Source: Protonemura montana
Taxonomy: Eukaryota; Arthropoda; Insecta; Plecoptera; Nemouridae
Length of the DNA: 64,000 bases
Direction: 5' to 3'
Assembly: GCA_947568835.1 (NCBI GenBank)
Contig: OX387603.1
Span: 17,322,651 to 17,386,650, forward strand
In this document: in pieces, positions 24,601 through 39,600 of the stretch
Layout: each line of letters begins with the position of its first letter
Position numbering within the stretch: the first letter of the stretch is position 1
Position numbers and translations under genes: made by a program
Notes under the pieces: generated by a model
What the model saw: only the letters and a program-made list of their open reading frames with translations
Database searches by the model: none
What the model was told of the DNA's origin: nothing

Positions 24601-27600
24601 GACGCCGAGTTTCTAAAGGAAATAATGAATACACTTTTCCACGGCGACAACTACCAACACTCTTTTCCTTGCACACATGCGAGAAATAGGGATCGAGAGG
24701 GATAGAAAATAAGGAGCATCGCATGGGTGAGACATGAGGGGAAGTTTTCAATGTGTTTTCCTCATAATAGACTATAGCAGATTTATTGCTATTTGCTATT
24801 GGGCGAGAAAGCGGGAACAGAACCCGTGGAACGGTTAGCACGAAGATGGAGAGATACAGGATGTACCACTACTATGTGTATCGGATCGGAGAATGCAAAT
24901 TTTGCGTTTGCGTTTTTCGCTTCGTGTGTATTTGTGCAAAAAAATGCGCACGAATTGGCGAGCTCTTAGATTGTTGTGAATCTGAGAGTGTTTATTTCTT
25001 CTGCTTTGAGAGAAAGTTTCAAAGTGTTGTGTGCATGTTTCCTTCTATGCCTGATTTAAAAGATATTTAATACACGTAAACAGGGCATTTTCCGCGCAAT
25101 TTCATGGTTATGAACAAGATAGTATCAGATCCTATTAGAATTGCTTATTACAGTTATCGGATGGGAACTAAACGAATTTTAAAATAGGTTCCCGTGCGTT
25201 GTTGTTCTCGTGACGTTATTTCTTGCGATTTTCTTCTTAATTGAAAGAACGCTGGAAGAACGTCTTTTCGGCAAAGAGGTGTGGAAATAATAAAGATGAT
25301 TTTGCAAGACTGTGTATTAGAATCCGCAAAGTTAAATTCTCGTGAATTTTTAACGAGGTATTTCCACGCGGGCTTTTGGGTTAATGATGAAAATGTGTGG
25401 CTGTTTTGTTTGTCAATAAAAATTCGTTTGCAGAGACGCCATAAAAATGCAAAATGTTTGCTTAAATCTTCCGACGTTTATTATCAAAATAGCAAATAAG
25501 TTTTGAAAGAAAATAAATAAAGAAAATAACGCTGAGAAAAGACGATGGTACATTTATTTTAATGAAACAAGTTGTACGGAAGCTGCACAAAGTACTTTTT
25601 ACTACTTTGTCTTCTTCGCCAAATACATTACGACCGAACGGTTTGGCGTGTTGAAAACACCGGTTCACATATCAACCTCTGGACAGCATGGATTTGCGGA
25701 GGAATCCTGCTGTTCGAGTTGTACCGTCCTTCGGAAGGGACGTTAAGTCTGTGATCCCCTTGGTGCTCTTCGACAGGAGTAGGCTACGTGCCGACACCGA
25801 GTTTCCCCTCCTCCCTTCTAAGCTAGGTTAGGTTCATCATCATCCTCATCATCAACCTCTCTTTCACCGCCATTAAACCAGTGCCGTATGGCCAGATGTC
25901 AAAACAGTACGTCGTTAAACACCACAAATCAATCAAACATACTTCGTGTATCCAGAAGCTTTATCCGCTTACCTTGAACCCGGCGCCTCCACCACAACTC
26001 TCCAGCGAGCTAGCTTGGTAATGTGGCACCTAACAAGTTGGTCACAGATGAGGCAAGACTATTAGCTAGCTAGCAAGCAAAATACGAGGTTAAAATAGAC
26101 CTCTTACTGAAAGGCGATTAACGATGATTGTTAATCAATGCGTTTTACTGGATTCAATCAATGTTAGTTCAAACCAAGTTGTACATCTCTACTTTCGTAC
26201 AAAACGCATGGAAGCAGCAATAGTACAACTATGATCATCGACAAGATTATCATTGTGTGTCTGGCAATGGCCATTTCCTAGCGCCAGACCAGGCACCAGG
26301 CACCAGACCAGGCACTGACGCATTGACACTGAATTCTGTGACACGTAATGCGACGGTCACTTATTGTGAGGTTAGGTCAGTTACTTATCTACTCATTTTG
26401 TTGCATAGCTGGCAATGGAAACCTCTTAGATTTCTGATTTGTTGCTGTTTCAGCTGGATAGTAGAACCACAACCACAATTTTCCCGTGCTTTGTTTTGTG
26501 TCTTAAAATTATGTATTCCCGGTTAATCTACGATTAGTTAAATTGTTAATGAGGTGTTTATTTGGAGTCATGTCTTGTGATCGGCTGTAAAAACGTCTGC
26601 ACAAATGTTAGTAGACCGTTAGCTCAGACCGCTCAGACCACTCAGAGTCAGACCGTTATTCATAAACCATCGCCAGTACAATATAGATATTGTTCATTAG
26701 CAAGCTGTTTTAAGCCTAATTTCTTTTACATTTTTGGATCGACCCCGTCTCTAAATGTTTTCTTTTTGTGTTTTTTTCAGCATTACCTCAACATGACCCA
26801 ATGATCGAGGGTGTGATGACGGAATATGCTGTCGGTGATTACGTCACGGGCAACTGTACGTCGGCCAAGTCTAACCCGCCCTCCATCCTTGCCTGGTACA
26901 TCAACGGACTTAAGGTAAGCACGAGCACACACCCCCAGGTACAATTTTACCTGGACATGTCAGTGTGGTCAAATTCTCTACAATGAAACAGATTTTTGTT
27001 GATGTCGTTGTGTACGTTCAGTTATTACTGGCTTAAGACTGTGGCAATGATAATATTGATCTTAATAAGTCTGCAAGAATGGCAGACAGTGGAAATTAAA
27101 AATAAACTGGAAGCTGGAGCGAATTTGATTCGGATCGCCAAGTTCTTTCTCATAGTGCTCGCTTGATATCCGAAACAAACTCTGACAGCTCAATGCTACC
27201 ATGCAATAACTGCTACAATAAATGTGAGATTTGTTATTATTCACGTTCAATCTAGGAACTTGACACTTTTTTATATCTTTATGTTTCATACACTGACATT
27301 TCTAAATTTCCTTTGATACGCCACTCAGTTTTACTAGTGCGAAAGGAACGAATAAAATATATTTGAATTGCAATTGCTTAAAGAAAATACTTATTCCTCG
27401 ATCAATAATATCTACACGTACATGGCGCATTCGCAAATAGATATTGACTTCTAGGAGTGCAGAGATTCAGTTCTCGGAATTCCAGTGCATCGCTTAACTG
27501 CATCTGCAAAATGTGACGGTTGGTTGCATCTCAGTGCCGCTGTGGCGGTGATGGCTTTTGCATCACGTCGCTCAGAGACGGCGAGTGGCACAGGAAATCG

Positions 27601-30600
27601 AACGGAATCACTATCAAAGAAAGAGCGAGTGATGCTGGAGGTGGTCTAGGAGAAAACTATTCGTATCTCGTCTTAAACATAATTTTTCGACATATTTGGG
27701 AGACATTTTTGCTTCACCGTTCAGTGGTAATCCAACTTCCATGAAGTAGATTAAAGCCCGGTACCCCATCCAATTTACAAGTGGATTCACTCCGTCTATG
27801 CTTTAGAAATAACTAACTCTATTTGGTCTTCCAAGTCGTAATTAACTGTGTGTTAACTGTGTGCTAAAATGTTTCATATTACATTTCAGAAATACCTACA
27901 TACTTACAAACATTCAAATGACCACGCTTTTTTTCCATGGCAAGGTTTTAGCTACTTGATGGTACGGGTTTTTCTTAAACATTTCCTGGCTAATAATTTA
28001 AAAAATTATAAACACACCGGCAGCTCTGCGATTGGAAATGCGCATCGGATCTAGCATTAAGCCGTTCGGAAACAAAAGAAAATCTTTTTTAAATGATCAT
28101 ATTTTAAATTACCAGAAAAGTTTTTTTCCAATCGCGGCCAATTATTTTAATGCGACCAGTTTAACTCGCTTCCCGATTGCTATGTCCCTCTCCGGCAAGT
28201 TTTTAAGCCAAAAAGAACGTTACTCGCTTTCATGAAACGATTAATTGATTGATATTACTACATCATCGTCAATTCTGGCCAGGTAAAAATAAAATTGCTC
28301 GCAATCGTATAAATCTTCTGAAATCAAAAGACTTATCTGAACATGTGCCGATTGCAAGCATTGACCCAGACAACAACTTACCATTTTATCAAACACGATA
28401 GAATATATTGTTCATTCATGCAAATTTATTAAATTAATTTTTCGCTCATCATCAGATAACTTCATTTCAATAACTTCCATAAGTAATGCAAAAAAAAAAT
28501 TGGAATTAACAATACTGCAATCGGATTAAGTGATAATTTATACACAAAATGCATTCGGATTAAGTGATAATTTATACACAAAATGCATTTCAATGATATA
28601 ATGCTAAAGCTTCTGTTTTACAACATGCAAATTATAATATTTGAATATAACTAATTTCAGTTTTTGATTTGTGGTCCCTGTCAATAATTAACTATCCCCA
28701 ATTGATTCAAATTTTCATGTCAAATACCACGTCACGAAATGATCCAAAAATAGTGTTAACATATCAAATTGCCAGTCGTCCATTTTCAAACCAACAAGAT
28801 CATTACCACGATTTAATTTCCAAAATCACTCCCCTCAATAACATTCCAACATAAGGATAAATAGGGACATAGCTAGCGCAACTTCCCCTTCTCAGCTTTA
28901 ATTCTAGCGTTCGCAGAGATTCCGTTATTTTTTTACAGCTTCTCTCAGGCCTCAAGCCATTTGATAAAAGCTTGTCACTACGCTAGCTCGAAAGTGCCAT
29001 AGGGATGCATCATACAGCCCACGGCACAGTCCTGCTATCTCAACGCTAGTTTCGTGTCCGCTCTAAATCCGAAATAAATTGAATAAGGTTGGTTCAAGTA
29101 TGATGTCAAAGGGGTAACAGTAATGAATTAGACTAGACTCCGAGGGAAACCGTTTCAAACTATATCACAACCGAAATCTTGTACCGTTCGTTCGCTATTC
29201 ATACCTCCTCCCATCGAGTCTGTACAGCATCATGCATAAAATATCAATACGTATTATCTCAGGCTTGATCATGAAACAATGGCGGGCCCATGGTTTCTTT
29301 GTCTCGGCACGTTAATGGATTGTGTCTTGCAAATAACAGGATAAGGTTAACATATCGTCGATTAATATTAATGTTGCTTTGTAAAGGTGTATATGTGGAG
29401 AATGGTTGTGCCGGATTTCGAGGATATTTGTTGAATAATTTGATGTGCCTTGGGTATGAGGTGTTTGGTAGAAGATATAATGAAGAAAATTTATGGCATT
29501 GACCTGCGATTACTCACAAGAGGACTGGTAAACAATGGTTCGGTAAAATAGACCAGATACAGTGGATTCGAGAGAGTATGTTTTTCTTTTCAAAACAAAA
29601 GTAATAATAATATGAGAAACGATTTAATAGAGTAACTTGCGCCGTGTTGTAATAATTTTCGTTTCATTTCGCAGAGTATATACACGACCATTTTATATCT
29701 CTCGTAAAATGCGAGCACCATAATACGAGGATCACGTTACACTGATGTGGAAAAAAAGCCATGGCGATGAACGAAATGTCCCATTCTTATGCGCCTCTTT
29801 ATAATGCTTTCAAAATGAGATAAACATTTTTACACCAATATAATAGCCGTATACTAGGGTTAGCGTTGCATAATACCTGTACACGTTGCTACCTTACATG
29901 CAAAAAGGTAGTACCTACAGCCTACTTTGGCATCGCGTCACCCAATTGTCTATTGCTGCAATCACCTTCTCCAATGCCTTTACCATTCATGATCGCCCGT
30001 ATTCTGAAGGAAGTTCCCGGAACTTCATGCTCTACGATATTACTTAAGTGCATACATCTGTGAATATAAATAATTATTATTGTGGCCGATTTCGAATATA
30101 ACGCCCGTTTATTTGCAGTGAATACTCGTTACACCGCAAGATAGTGCATCAGGAGAGTTGTGTTTTGGGTTGAACTCTCTACAGACAACAGGAATAACAG
30201 TTTCCATCTGCAACTGCATCGAAATTTACAGTGCAACCCTCAAGTGAATTAAACTAGAAATTGTGGAAGAGAGCACTTTACGGCAATGCTGTATGATTGC
30301 ATCTCTCTGAAAGTGCCTCTAGCTGGTACAATTGGTGTCTCACCCTCCAAACCATATTACATTGGTGAACATAGCAGCAAGCGATACAGGAGCGCAAACT
30401 GTTCTCATTATCTATAGCTGTTACGGCGTTGATCCTCAAAAAAAGCAGCTCTACATTCAAGCTTAGAGAGATATTTGTGTATATGGGGTTGGGAATAATG
30501 AATAAGTTATAATGAGCTTCAAAAATAGCTTTAACATATTTGGAACGTATAATAATAAGAAGCTAAATAGAAATGAAACTCTATGGAGTGACACTGCTGC

Positions 30601-33600
30601 ATAAGTTGTTACAAAACAAATTTACATTGAGTTTATAATCTAGAGTTTCTGACAGCAGCAGAATATATAATTGTGCGATTTAGAAGGAATTTAAATGGTT
30701 ATTGAACACAGTGCATGGCTTAAACAATAGGATGGACGCAATTTACCGTTTTCATCACTTGAAAGTGTATCTTATTTCTGGGAGCATGTGGTGTACTTGC
30801 ACTGTCCTATATTCTTTCTTACAATTTAGAAAAGAGCAGTTAGAGATAGAAAATGGTAAATCGAAAGTCACGAAACGCTCGCGCCATTCCTACTGTTTAA
30901 TAAACTAGTTTTAACATTCTCGATCCGAATAATTCGGAGTTTATGTAAACGTTTGAAAACCGAATGCGACAAAATTATGCAGTGCAAATGCAACTGACCA
31001 TATGATAACTTGATTATGCACATAAACACTCAAACGCTTCATAGCTTTCGCATTTCCATTCAAATATAAACACCAAAACTAAAAACAAATACAATCAAGT
31101 GCACTTTACAGAGATTATTCCCGCCACTACGTGATTATAGACCGTATTATATACGAATCTCTTTCTAGCGCGACTTTCTGGACGATCACGTTGCCGATTG
31201 AGTGCACTTTGTCGTCGAAGGGTTGGGGGACGACTTGAGTGCAGAAGACAGTTAATGCCAGGAACCTAAACAGAGGGATTTGCTTCATACAAGCACACAG
31301 TTTCAAAATGGAGGGGGGGGGGGGGGGGGGTATGGTAAACGTACAGGGGACCAGTGTATTGCAGGGAGGAATGGTTGAAATTAACAATTCGGGAGGCAAA
31401 TGTGTATCCTGGTATTCTGTAATTGGCTAATCTGTTGAGACGATAAGATATAATAACGCCACGCGGCTTCTTACTTGTAAATTTACAACGGCGTCTGTAA
31501 TAAATTTCCCGCTAGAGGCGCTAGATATCGTTTACGTTGGGGCCCACCGGTGCTCGACGCTGCCTCGGCTCAGTTTTCGAGTTAATTTATCGCAATTCGT
31601 TGCGGATATGACGCAATAACCGCGGCTTGTTTGTGTGCGTACTGCACTGTTATTGTTTGCCTTACATTTCATGCGTCGATTGCAATTTAAGGTCTGGTCT
31701 TTCCGCATATTGACGTCATTTGATAAAGGAGTACATCAACACCGCGTCGGTAAAACATGCGTAGGTGTGGCGTGTGTTAGGTGTGTGTCGACAGTGCGCG
31801 GGTGGTACATGCCACCTGGTATTACACATGGAATTGTGAGTTGTCTACCGCTGTTCAGATTTTTAAGAATAAAATCAAACCTTCACAACAAAATATTTGT
31901 TGCATAACTGTATCTTCATTTTCTTTAAACATTGACTGGTAATACATCCCTAAACTTGAACCTGCCAATAAAACATAAAAACGAATTAATAGATAAATGC
32001 CAGCAGTCACTAGTGTTGACGAATGAACCAGTGCATAAACAGGCGTGGGTGCCACCATAGCCGCTGGAAGCCAAGAAGAAATTGGAATCTGGGCTATTTT
32101 AGTCATGGCTGCTAAGGGCACTAAAGCCCCAAACGTCGGCAAGGAAAACCGAAATTGATGCTTCCACCAGCCATGAGTCCATGTTCCATAACGACGGTAT
32201 GACATGACAATTGAGCGAATCATCTGTTGCATCAGAATGCATTACCACCGAAATTCTCTCCTAGCCCACAATACGAGGCAATGTCATTCATATCTAGAAG
32301 TTCACATCTCTGATTGAGTTCACTAGATTATTATTCATATCGTAATTCTCTCGCATAATTTATGCTATTCGTGGTGTATACTTTGGGCGCGCGTAACGCG
32401 CACTATTTGGTGGTACTCGCATTGCCCCCCACGGGTCATCAAAGTGTAATAAACGCCATAATTACCACGACTGTGACTATCCCCAACCCACCCATGGCCA
32501 CAGTAACTAACTCGCAAACAAATATTAATTATCTTGACACTCCAAATTGTACTTTATTAATGTTGCTGGCGCACAGGCAATGGGATCTGTATAAACCTAC
32601 TTTAAAACATATACCCTCGGCAGTCTTGCACATTGATTGGTACACGGAAAGTTTTATATCATTAAAGATGTAATGGGATTAGTTAAGTAGGCGATAAAAA
32701 GTGTGGTACAGGTTTGACTGGGTTGCTGCGTTCCCGAAGGAACGCCATGAATCCTTTTAACTGCAAATTGATAGCAGTTTCCCCGGCCGGCGAGAGGGGA
32801 TATTGGGAGCAATTTCTTGCTCTTTGATGGAAACCTGCAACTCATGGCGTCAGTGGCGGAACCCCCGGGGCTCCTATAACGTAACGCAATAATTTTCTTT
32901 TCAACCTTGAGCACTGATACACAGTGATTTCTTTTGAAAAGGTGGTACGTGTGTTAGATTTGAATACGATGGACGAAAACCTGGTTATTATTTTCAGCAA
33001 AATTCAATTCGGTTATTTTTGTGATATTTTCACACGAGTGAATAGCAATCTGCTAATGAAATTAAATTGTTATTAAGTATTTTAATGAAGAACTAACAAC
33101 AAACATATTGAAAATGTTTGTTACCCAAACAAATTAGCGGAAAACTCGCGTGGTGTAACAAAATAGACACCAACAACGTCACTTAATTGATACTTATATA
33201 TCATTTCGCCGACTCTCGTCGCTTCACGTCACACCAAAGCGTACTCCTCATCGACTGCCAATACTTTAGCGACTAGTTTCTAAGTCGGACACTACAGCGA
33301 CACAATGCAGTCCACCACCATCTACACCACCAACATCACCACCACAGCCCCGCCGAAGCGAGGACCGCGCGCACAAGTTCAGGATCAACGAAGCTTGCGG
33401 TGAATAAAAGACGTTTTCACTTTCTACCGGATTCGCCGTTGATGTAATACAAATAAGTTTCTTTTGAAGACCGCGTGCGCGCTAGCGTCGGCAACGTGTT
33501 GCGACGTCGCCGGGGGGGCTGGAAAGGGGGGGGGGGGGGCACCGCAAACGCCGTCGCATATTGCTTTTGTGTCAAAGGAGCGTCGTCGCGGCATCGGGGG

Positions 33601-36600
33601 CATTACGACAAAAACATTCGCCCGTTATTTGGTAACATCGAGAGATCAAACAGCACCTACACGTTTTGACGTCGATTTTTTGTTGTTGTTATTTTTTTAT
33701 AACATCTACAGAGAATTTTGTCATCTTTCGGATGAAATGACAATAATTAATGATCAAATCATCTGCGGTAGTGCGGTAGTGTTCCGAAATAACTGATATT
33801 ACCCACTCTTCGTCAACTGGTATAACAGTTGCCAGTCAACTCTGAGATAGGTACTAAATTTCGATTCTATTCCCTGTGCTCCTCTTCTTTGGGCGCCCAA
33901 GAGTCCATTGAATTAGTTACCCCAAGCATCCTCTCCGCGTAGCGAAAGTTTCAAAATCGTCGCGTATAATTTTAGACCCTCATTTTTGGGGCTAGCCTCG
34001 TTAGGACCTAACCAACGCTCGAAGCGGCCCCACTGACCACGTGACCCACGAGCTACAACACAGAGGCCGCCCGGCGCGTCGCTAATATCCAATGCTGGTA
34101 AGTATCCGGAGAGTTTTCTTAGTACGTCGCCGACGCCGACGTCGCGGCGACTGGCGACGCTTTAATGGACGCCGTTAATGGACGCCGCACGACCAGTTTG
34201 TTCGGTTTAATGGAATGCCGACACAAACGACGTCTCAAACATTGACATCGCCTACATATACGCGGCGAGAACGGTCCCCGCTAAACAGGAGCCATTAGCC
34301 CCAAAGTATTTGTCAAGGGAATCGAATACTGTCTCGAAGCAAACATCTATACTTAGCACTAAACTGATTAAACATCAATGGAACAAATACCATCATCCGA
34401 TAAATGCTCTTTCAGGTTTTTTCGAGAACGGACACGCCCGTTCGCCGACGCTTATTTAACCCATCACGTAATTTCGGTGTAAAATTGAAATTTACTCTTC
34501 GCCAAAAGTTTCCGACCCTCTCTGAGCGGCGGGATCATTGCCCACGCGACGCCTACGATGAAACTTATAATTTCTCGCTATAATCAATTAAAAGCATCTT
34601 GAACTGTTTCGGAATATTAAAGTGTCGGCAGAACCAGCACCGTGGCAGGAAAGGATGAGGAGGGGGGGGGGGGAGAGGTTCGCGGTGGTGGATTTGCGAA
34701 AACACTCGACGAACGTAGCGGGCGGACGGGGCGAGCAAACGCTGCTCATCCGCTATGCCTACTTGGAACTCGAGGAGGGCGGTGCTTTCACCATGTTAAA
34801 GGAGAGGCCCGGATTGCCGAAATAACCGGGTGAGCTTCTTAGAATCCCGTCGTGAAACATGACGACGCCAGCCAATGCAGCAGGGTAAATTGCAAGTGGG
34901 GAGACGATGCCTCGCTGCACCAAATGAGGAGGACATCGTTTCGGTCGATTACTTTGATAAAATGGAATAAAGTGCAATCGCATCCCTGCACAATCCATCG
35001 CGTCGAAGCGTTCAACAATAACAGGCAGCTAATAACAGGCGGCATCAATAGTACATGCTATTCAGGTTTCCTCGAAAAAGAAATCATTACACATTAGTTC
35101 TCCACGCTATTAGCTTTCAGAAAATCTAAATATATTAGACAATGTTAGAGCATCTGTACACAGTAAGTAGTCAGTCTTAGCAGTGTATATCATTTATTCA
35201 TCAGCCATTAGAAGACACCCCCACCCCTTCCCACCCGCCGTCGAAGCCATCCACCCCAACCGCCCCTCGCTCCCTGAGGAGGCGGCCGCTCCCAAATAGA
35301 CGAAACCAGCTCGCAACAAGCCGGCGTCTTGCTAGAATATGACTAATGGAGGAAATATGTTATCCGGCAGATTAATCCTTTAACCCGAACATAGGAAAGA
35401 TAATGAGGAAGAAGTTCCCACGGGGGCAGGCTTCGAAACAAGAGAGCTCTCGTCTGAACCAGTATTCCTATGCAAAGATGATAGGGAAATAATGACGACA
35501 TTGCCCACCGGTGCTCTTGTGACGTGTTCATGGTACCCTTATGTTGCCGCTGGGGCGTTGTAACCGCACACCAGGAATTTATATGCTGGCTTGTTTCGAT
35601 GATTTGTACAAGTGATATCACATCGTGGATAACTCGCTCTTAATTGTATCGAAACTTTGATTCTTTTTTTGAGTCAAACAAATCAAATTTCATCACAAAA
35701 ATTCGTTTTTTCTTTTTAATAGATTTCAGCACTGAGAAAATATTTTACAAATATTCGTGAACTTTTTTTCAGAGAACCAATTGAGTGACATATTGTTAGT
35801 AACATCATTGAGTTTATAGGTATAGTCAGAAGACTAGCGTTAATATTAAACGTTCAGCTGATTTAACAAACTGGCATCACGTGGTATCGGTAGGTGCCAC
35901 CCGATTGCGCTTGAGCAGTATTTTTAAACAAACCGCTTTAGTAAAATAATCACGACTTAAAATACCGATAAATCTAAATTAATCGTCGAGGTTAGCATTC
36001 ATAAAGATGCATTGTAAGTAAACCAGTCTGAAGTGCGAGTATTCTGCGAGCAGTAACGATTGCTTAACACTCGAAACGACGGTGTCTCCACCGAGTAGCA
36101 TCCTACACTTTTTGTCGGTAAAGTATTCATTTGGCGGCTATTTTTTACAGACAGTTTCTCACTAGCGCCAGGGCAGTACGTCAATCAACTATTGCAAACT
36201 TCAATCAAAATTCTGGACTGATATGCTGAATTTTCCCAGTATCCACATTGCTGATAAATATGGATACCTAACCCAGGTGTGGAAGCAAAGTAACAGAGAT
36301 AGCCGGCTTTTGCCCTTGTTGAGGTCGTCGGCGCTGAGAAACAACGAGCCAAGTTTTAAGATCACTAAGTGCAATATGGAAGTTGCGGGGAAAGCCTCAA
36401 AGCGAAAGTAAAACAGGATAAGTGACTTTTAATCTCTGAAACATCCGAGACAAGATAATGAAAATAAAAAAAAAACATGCCAACCGAAGAATATGGCTTC
36501 TGACATCCTACTACGGTTGCAAACAGGAACTGAAAATGAAAAGCATAAGATAATTAATGATAAACACTTCGTTATATTTCGTGGAACATCTATTCTCCTT

Positions 36601-39600
36601 CATCCATTCTCTGAGAATAACTCGCAGACTGAACACGGTGACTCCTTAGTATTACCTAAAAGAGCTCTTGGGCAGAAAACAAGTGCCCTACACAGGACCG
36701 ATCTTTTCAGATTTAAACCTGTCTTGTTCACTAGCGAAAAGAAATGATTAATTCTCCCCGTGGGCTTGTCATAGGGACGTAAGGTTTATTAACTGTTAAT
36801 TCTGTTATATTTCTCTTGCTTCAACGTCTTTGCACAGGGATTATCTTCTGCCGGCGACGTCGCTATGATGAATTACCACACATTTCCTGCACAGCGCAGA
36901 TCCGCCGCCGCCGCCGCCTCCGCCACGACGACCTTACAACAACGGGGGACGATAGGATATAGTAGCACACGGCACATCCCAACTTTACTTCGCGTAGCGC
37001 CCGCTGCGGATGAAACATTTAGCCGCGACATTCGCTACCGATCGAAGTATAACATTGTTCGTTTCCGAAAACCGTAAAAAAAAGCCGGATTCCGCCATTC
37101 CAGTTTTCTCTCCACCGGAACTGATTTATTAATATTGTTACACGGGGGCAATTACAGTCGACTGCTGGGCCGCCTCTGCCGACCTCCGACGAAATGGGGC
37201 TCGGTGTAAACCAACACTTAATCGGATATAAATTAATTCGTGTTCGGGTGATTGCGATCTGCGCGGGAACAAATCGCCGCGGCGGAAGCCTTTCCACGGT
37301 CCACGGGAAAGTCGACTCCATGGAAAACGACGTGGGGTTAATTCATGCTGTTACAAAACCCAATCGAAGCGTTGGGTAGCCATCTTTCAACGCGCTATTC
37401 GAAACCTGTGAAAAACTTGCTTCGCGTTCCTCGCAATCTCTTTAAATTTGAAACTATTTTTTTTTTATGAGAAAATAATGAACAAATATTTTTTAATTTT
37501 CTTCTAAATCGAATTTTAAATAAAATATACCTGTTTAAAATTTTTGCGTTTCAATCTCGTACGAAAACGAGGATCGCCATTTTTTATGACATGAAGCGAT
37601 ATCTGACGTCAGTATGACGTCAAAAAACAGTAGCGAACGCAAAGGTGACCCAAAATGACGTTAGAACACTATTTCTGACGTCACAGCCCGTTTTCATCCC
37701 ACCACGAGAATTTATATCTAAGCCATTCTTAAAACAAATATAAATAGAAAAGTTATGATCGGATTGTAAAAAGAAAAAATACGTCAGATTTTATTTTAAA
37801 CGCGTATTGGAACACAATGGTAATAATTAAATAATAATCTTAAGGAGATTTCCCTATTGATTGGACTATGCTTATGAAATCTGTAAGGAAGTGTTTAATT
37901 TATGTTTTTTAGCAATGGCACAATGGTATTCAGCGTTTTCAAGAATATATTATTCCGACTTTAATCAAAAAAAATACGGAGTAAATAACTGCGAGTTATT
38001 ACAAAAATAAGTGTGAGTCCCATTGTAAAAACTACTTGAAGTCTTTTCAAGTATTTTCAATTTCGTTTCATAGCCATTGAAGACAAGCTGGGACACTTAC
38101 ATGAAACAAAAATCTGTTCAATAGTTTTGTTTTACTATTAAAGATGTGATATAGTGCCGTTATTTTCTCGGCTTGTTATGTTCTTACTTGGTGGAAGTGC
38201 CATGTTATGATCTGCGGGTTGCGTTCATCTTTGGTGGAAGTGCCGTGATATGCTCTGCGGGCTGCATTCAGGGGCACATGAAATGCCGTCTATGAGAATC
38301 AACCTGCTCTCTGTTTAAGACACTATTAAAAATGGAATACTGCAAAAAATATAAGTTCCCTTAAGTGTTTGGGAAATGGTATATTTATCTTTCTCGCCAA
38401 AAATCACGTGCGCTGATTCGCTTGAATCACGAATTTCGACCGCGAAATGGACGCATTCCATTTCTACTTCAAATAAACAAGCAGTCGTTAATCCGCTGTT
38501 ATTAGCAAACAAAACAAATTGTCGCTGCGACTTTTCTTTTTCATGCTGTTAATATTATAGCTCAGCGCCGGATAAATCCAATGCGTTGCAAATGATAGCC
38601 ATCGCGAACATATGCTATTGACAAATCTCTCCACAGCCGAACTTTGCGCACCTCTGGGCCGGGTTTGTCTGCAAAAATACTACGCTATAGCGACTTAAAG
38701 CCCAAATTTAGAGCCCAAAATAATAAGATAGTTTTTTTTCTTTCGCCATGCACTTTGCGATCGTGTTGTTGATTGCATTCTAATAGCTGTTGACATTCAC
38801 CAACATTCAGTTGGTCTGTTTTATGACAGCTTACTTATTGTTTCCCAGTTCACTTCGCTGTGAATTTAAAAAGATCATCCAATCATTTCCAGGAACAAAG
38901 CCATTAATCAACAAGAGAGTTGAAAGTGTCCTCCAAAAACCAAGTCTGTAGCAATGCAGAAATCTCACCCTAGTCATTATTTTAAAGTATGTCACGCAAT
39001 AGTATCACATTCAAATATCTGTGTCTCTAAATTTAAAGAGAGTGCCCACTCCTACCAGGAAAGAAGTGGAATAAATTATTATCAATAGTTACGTCCCTCT
39101 TATCAAAAATAGTGCTCGCAGCACGTTCAATTTTAAAGCTTTGTTATATCAACAAAACTGTGCCAAAAAAAAAACATACAGCGAACAGAAAACCTCGTTT
39201 ATGAAGGCCGATTTTGAGGTTAATTTACTCAAGAGGCTTTTCGAGTCAATATTATGAGAATGAAATATAAATTTTCTCCCAATTTTAGTGCTAAGCCTAG
39301 AACATTTTCTATTTGAAATGACCTAACCTATTTCCCTTCGACTGTTATCTCCGTTAGGCTGAGAGCTGGCTGCTGCAGTACTACCCGACCAGCGTGGAAG
39401 TCCTTTCCGAAGACGTGAGCCTGCACTCTCGAAGCCTCGGGCTCCGTTTCCAAGCGGAGAAGCGGCACTTCGTCGGTCGCGGTGGCAGCGTGGAGCTACA
39501 GTGTCTGGCTACCATCGACGACAAGGCGTGGAAGACGAGCGTCAGTCCGGTGCTCTCCGCACGGCTCACCAATCAGAAGCTGGCGCAGGAACGGCTCAGG

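Larger units (their letters stand above)
7758..26780 (+). other. beat-like intron, 19.0 kb, rich in mobile elements
   Basis: Bounded by GTGAGT and tttttttcag. It contains a hairpin repeat (8394-8496), a MITE (9019-9471), a SINE (9823-10260), the DNA transposon 15629-19941, a SINE without its promoter (25641-25930), two oligo-G/C tracts and a CAGG microsatellite. Between about 10.3 and 15.6 kb and between 20 and 25.6 kb I see only AT-rich intronic sequence with no recognisable gene. Confidence 0.85.
26915..39357 (+). other. beat-like intron, 12.4 kb
   Basis: Bounded by GTAAGC and ccgttag. It holds a 34-bp duplication (28521-28588), three oligo-G tracts, an ND5 NUMT (31945-32140), a MITE-like end (35810-35915) and a 43-bp duplicated dispersed repeat (38190-38277). 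From 33.3 to 37.4 kb it is richer in CpG than the rest but shows no convincing exon. Confidence 0.85.

Noticed and set aside
31945-32140. Mitochondrial contig or contamination
   Set aside because: The ND5-like piece is only about 200 bp and is flanked by nuclear intron sequence between consistent beat-like exons.
32700-32880. Possible mobile-element end (CAGTGGCGGAACCCCCGGGG)
   Set aside because: It resembles some DNA-transposon ends, but no matching inverted end or target-site duplication was found nearby.
33305-33403. Thr-rich 32-codon open frame starting [10 protein letters not shown]
   Set aside because: It is too short, has low-complexity ACC repeats and shows no supporting homology; kept only as a note.
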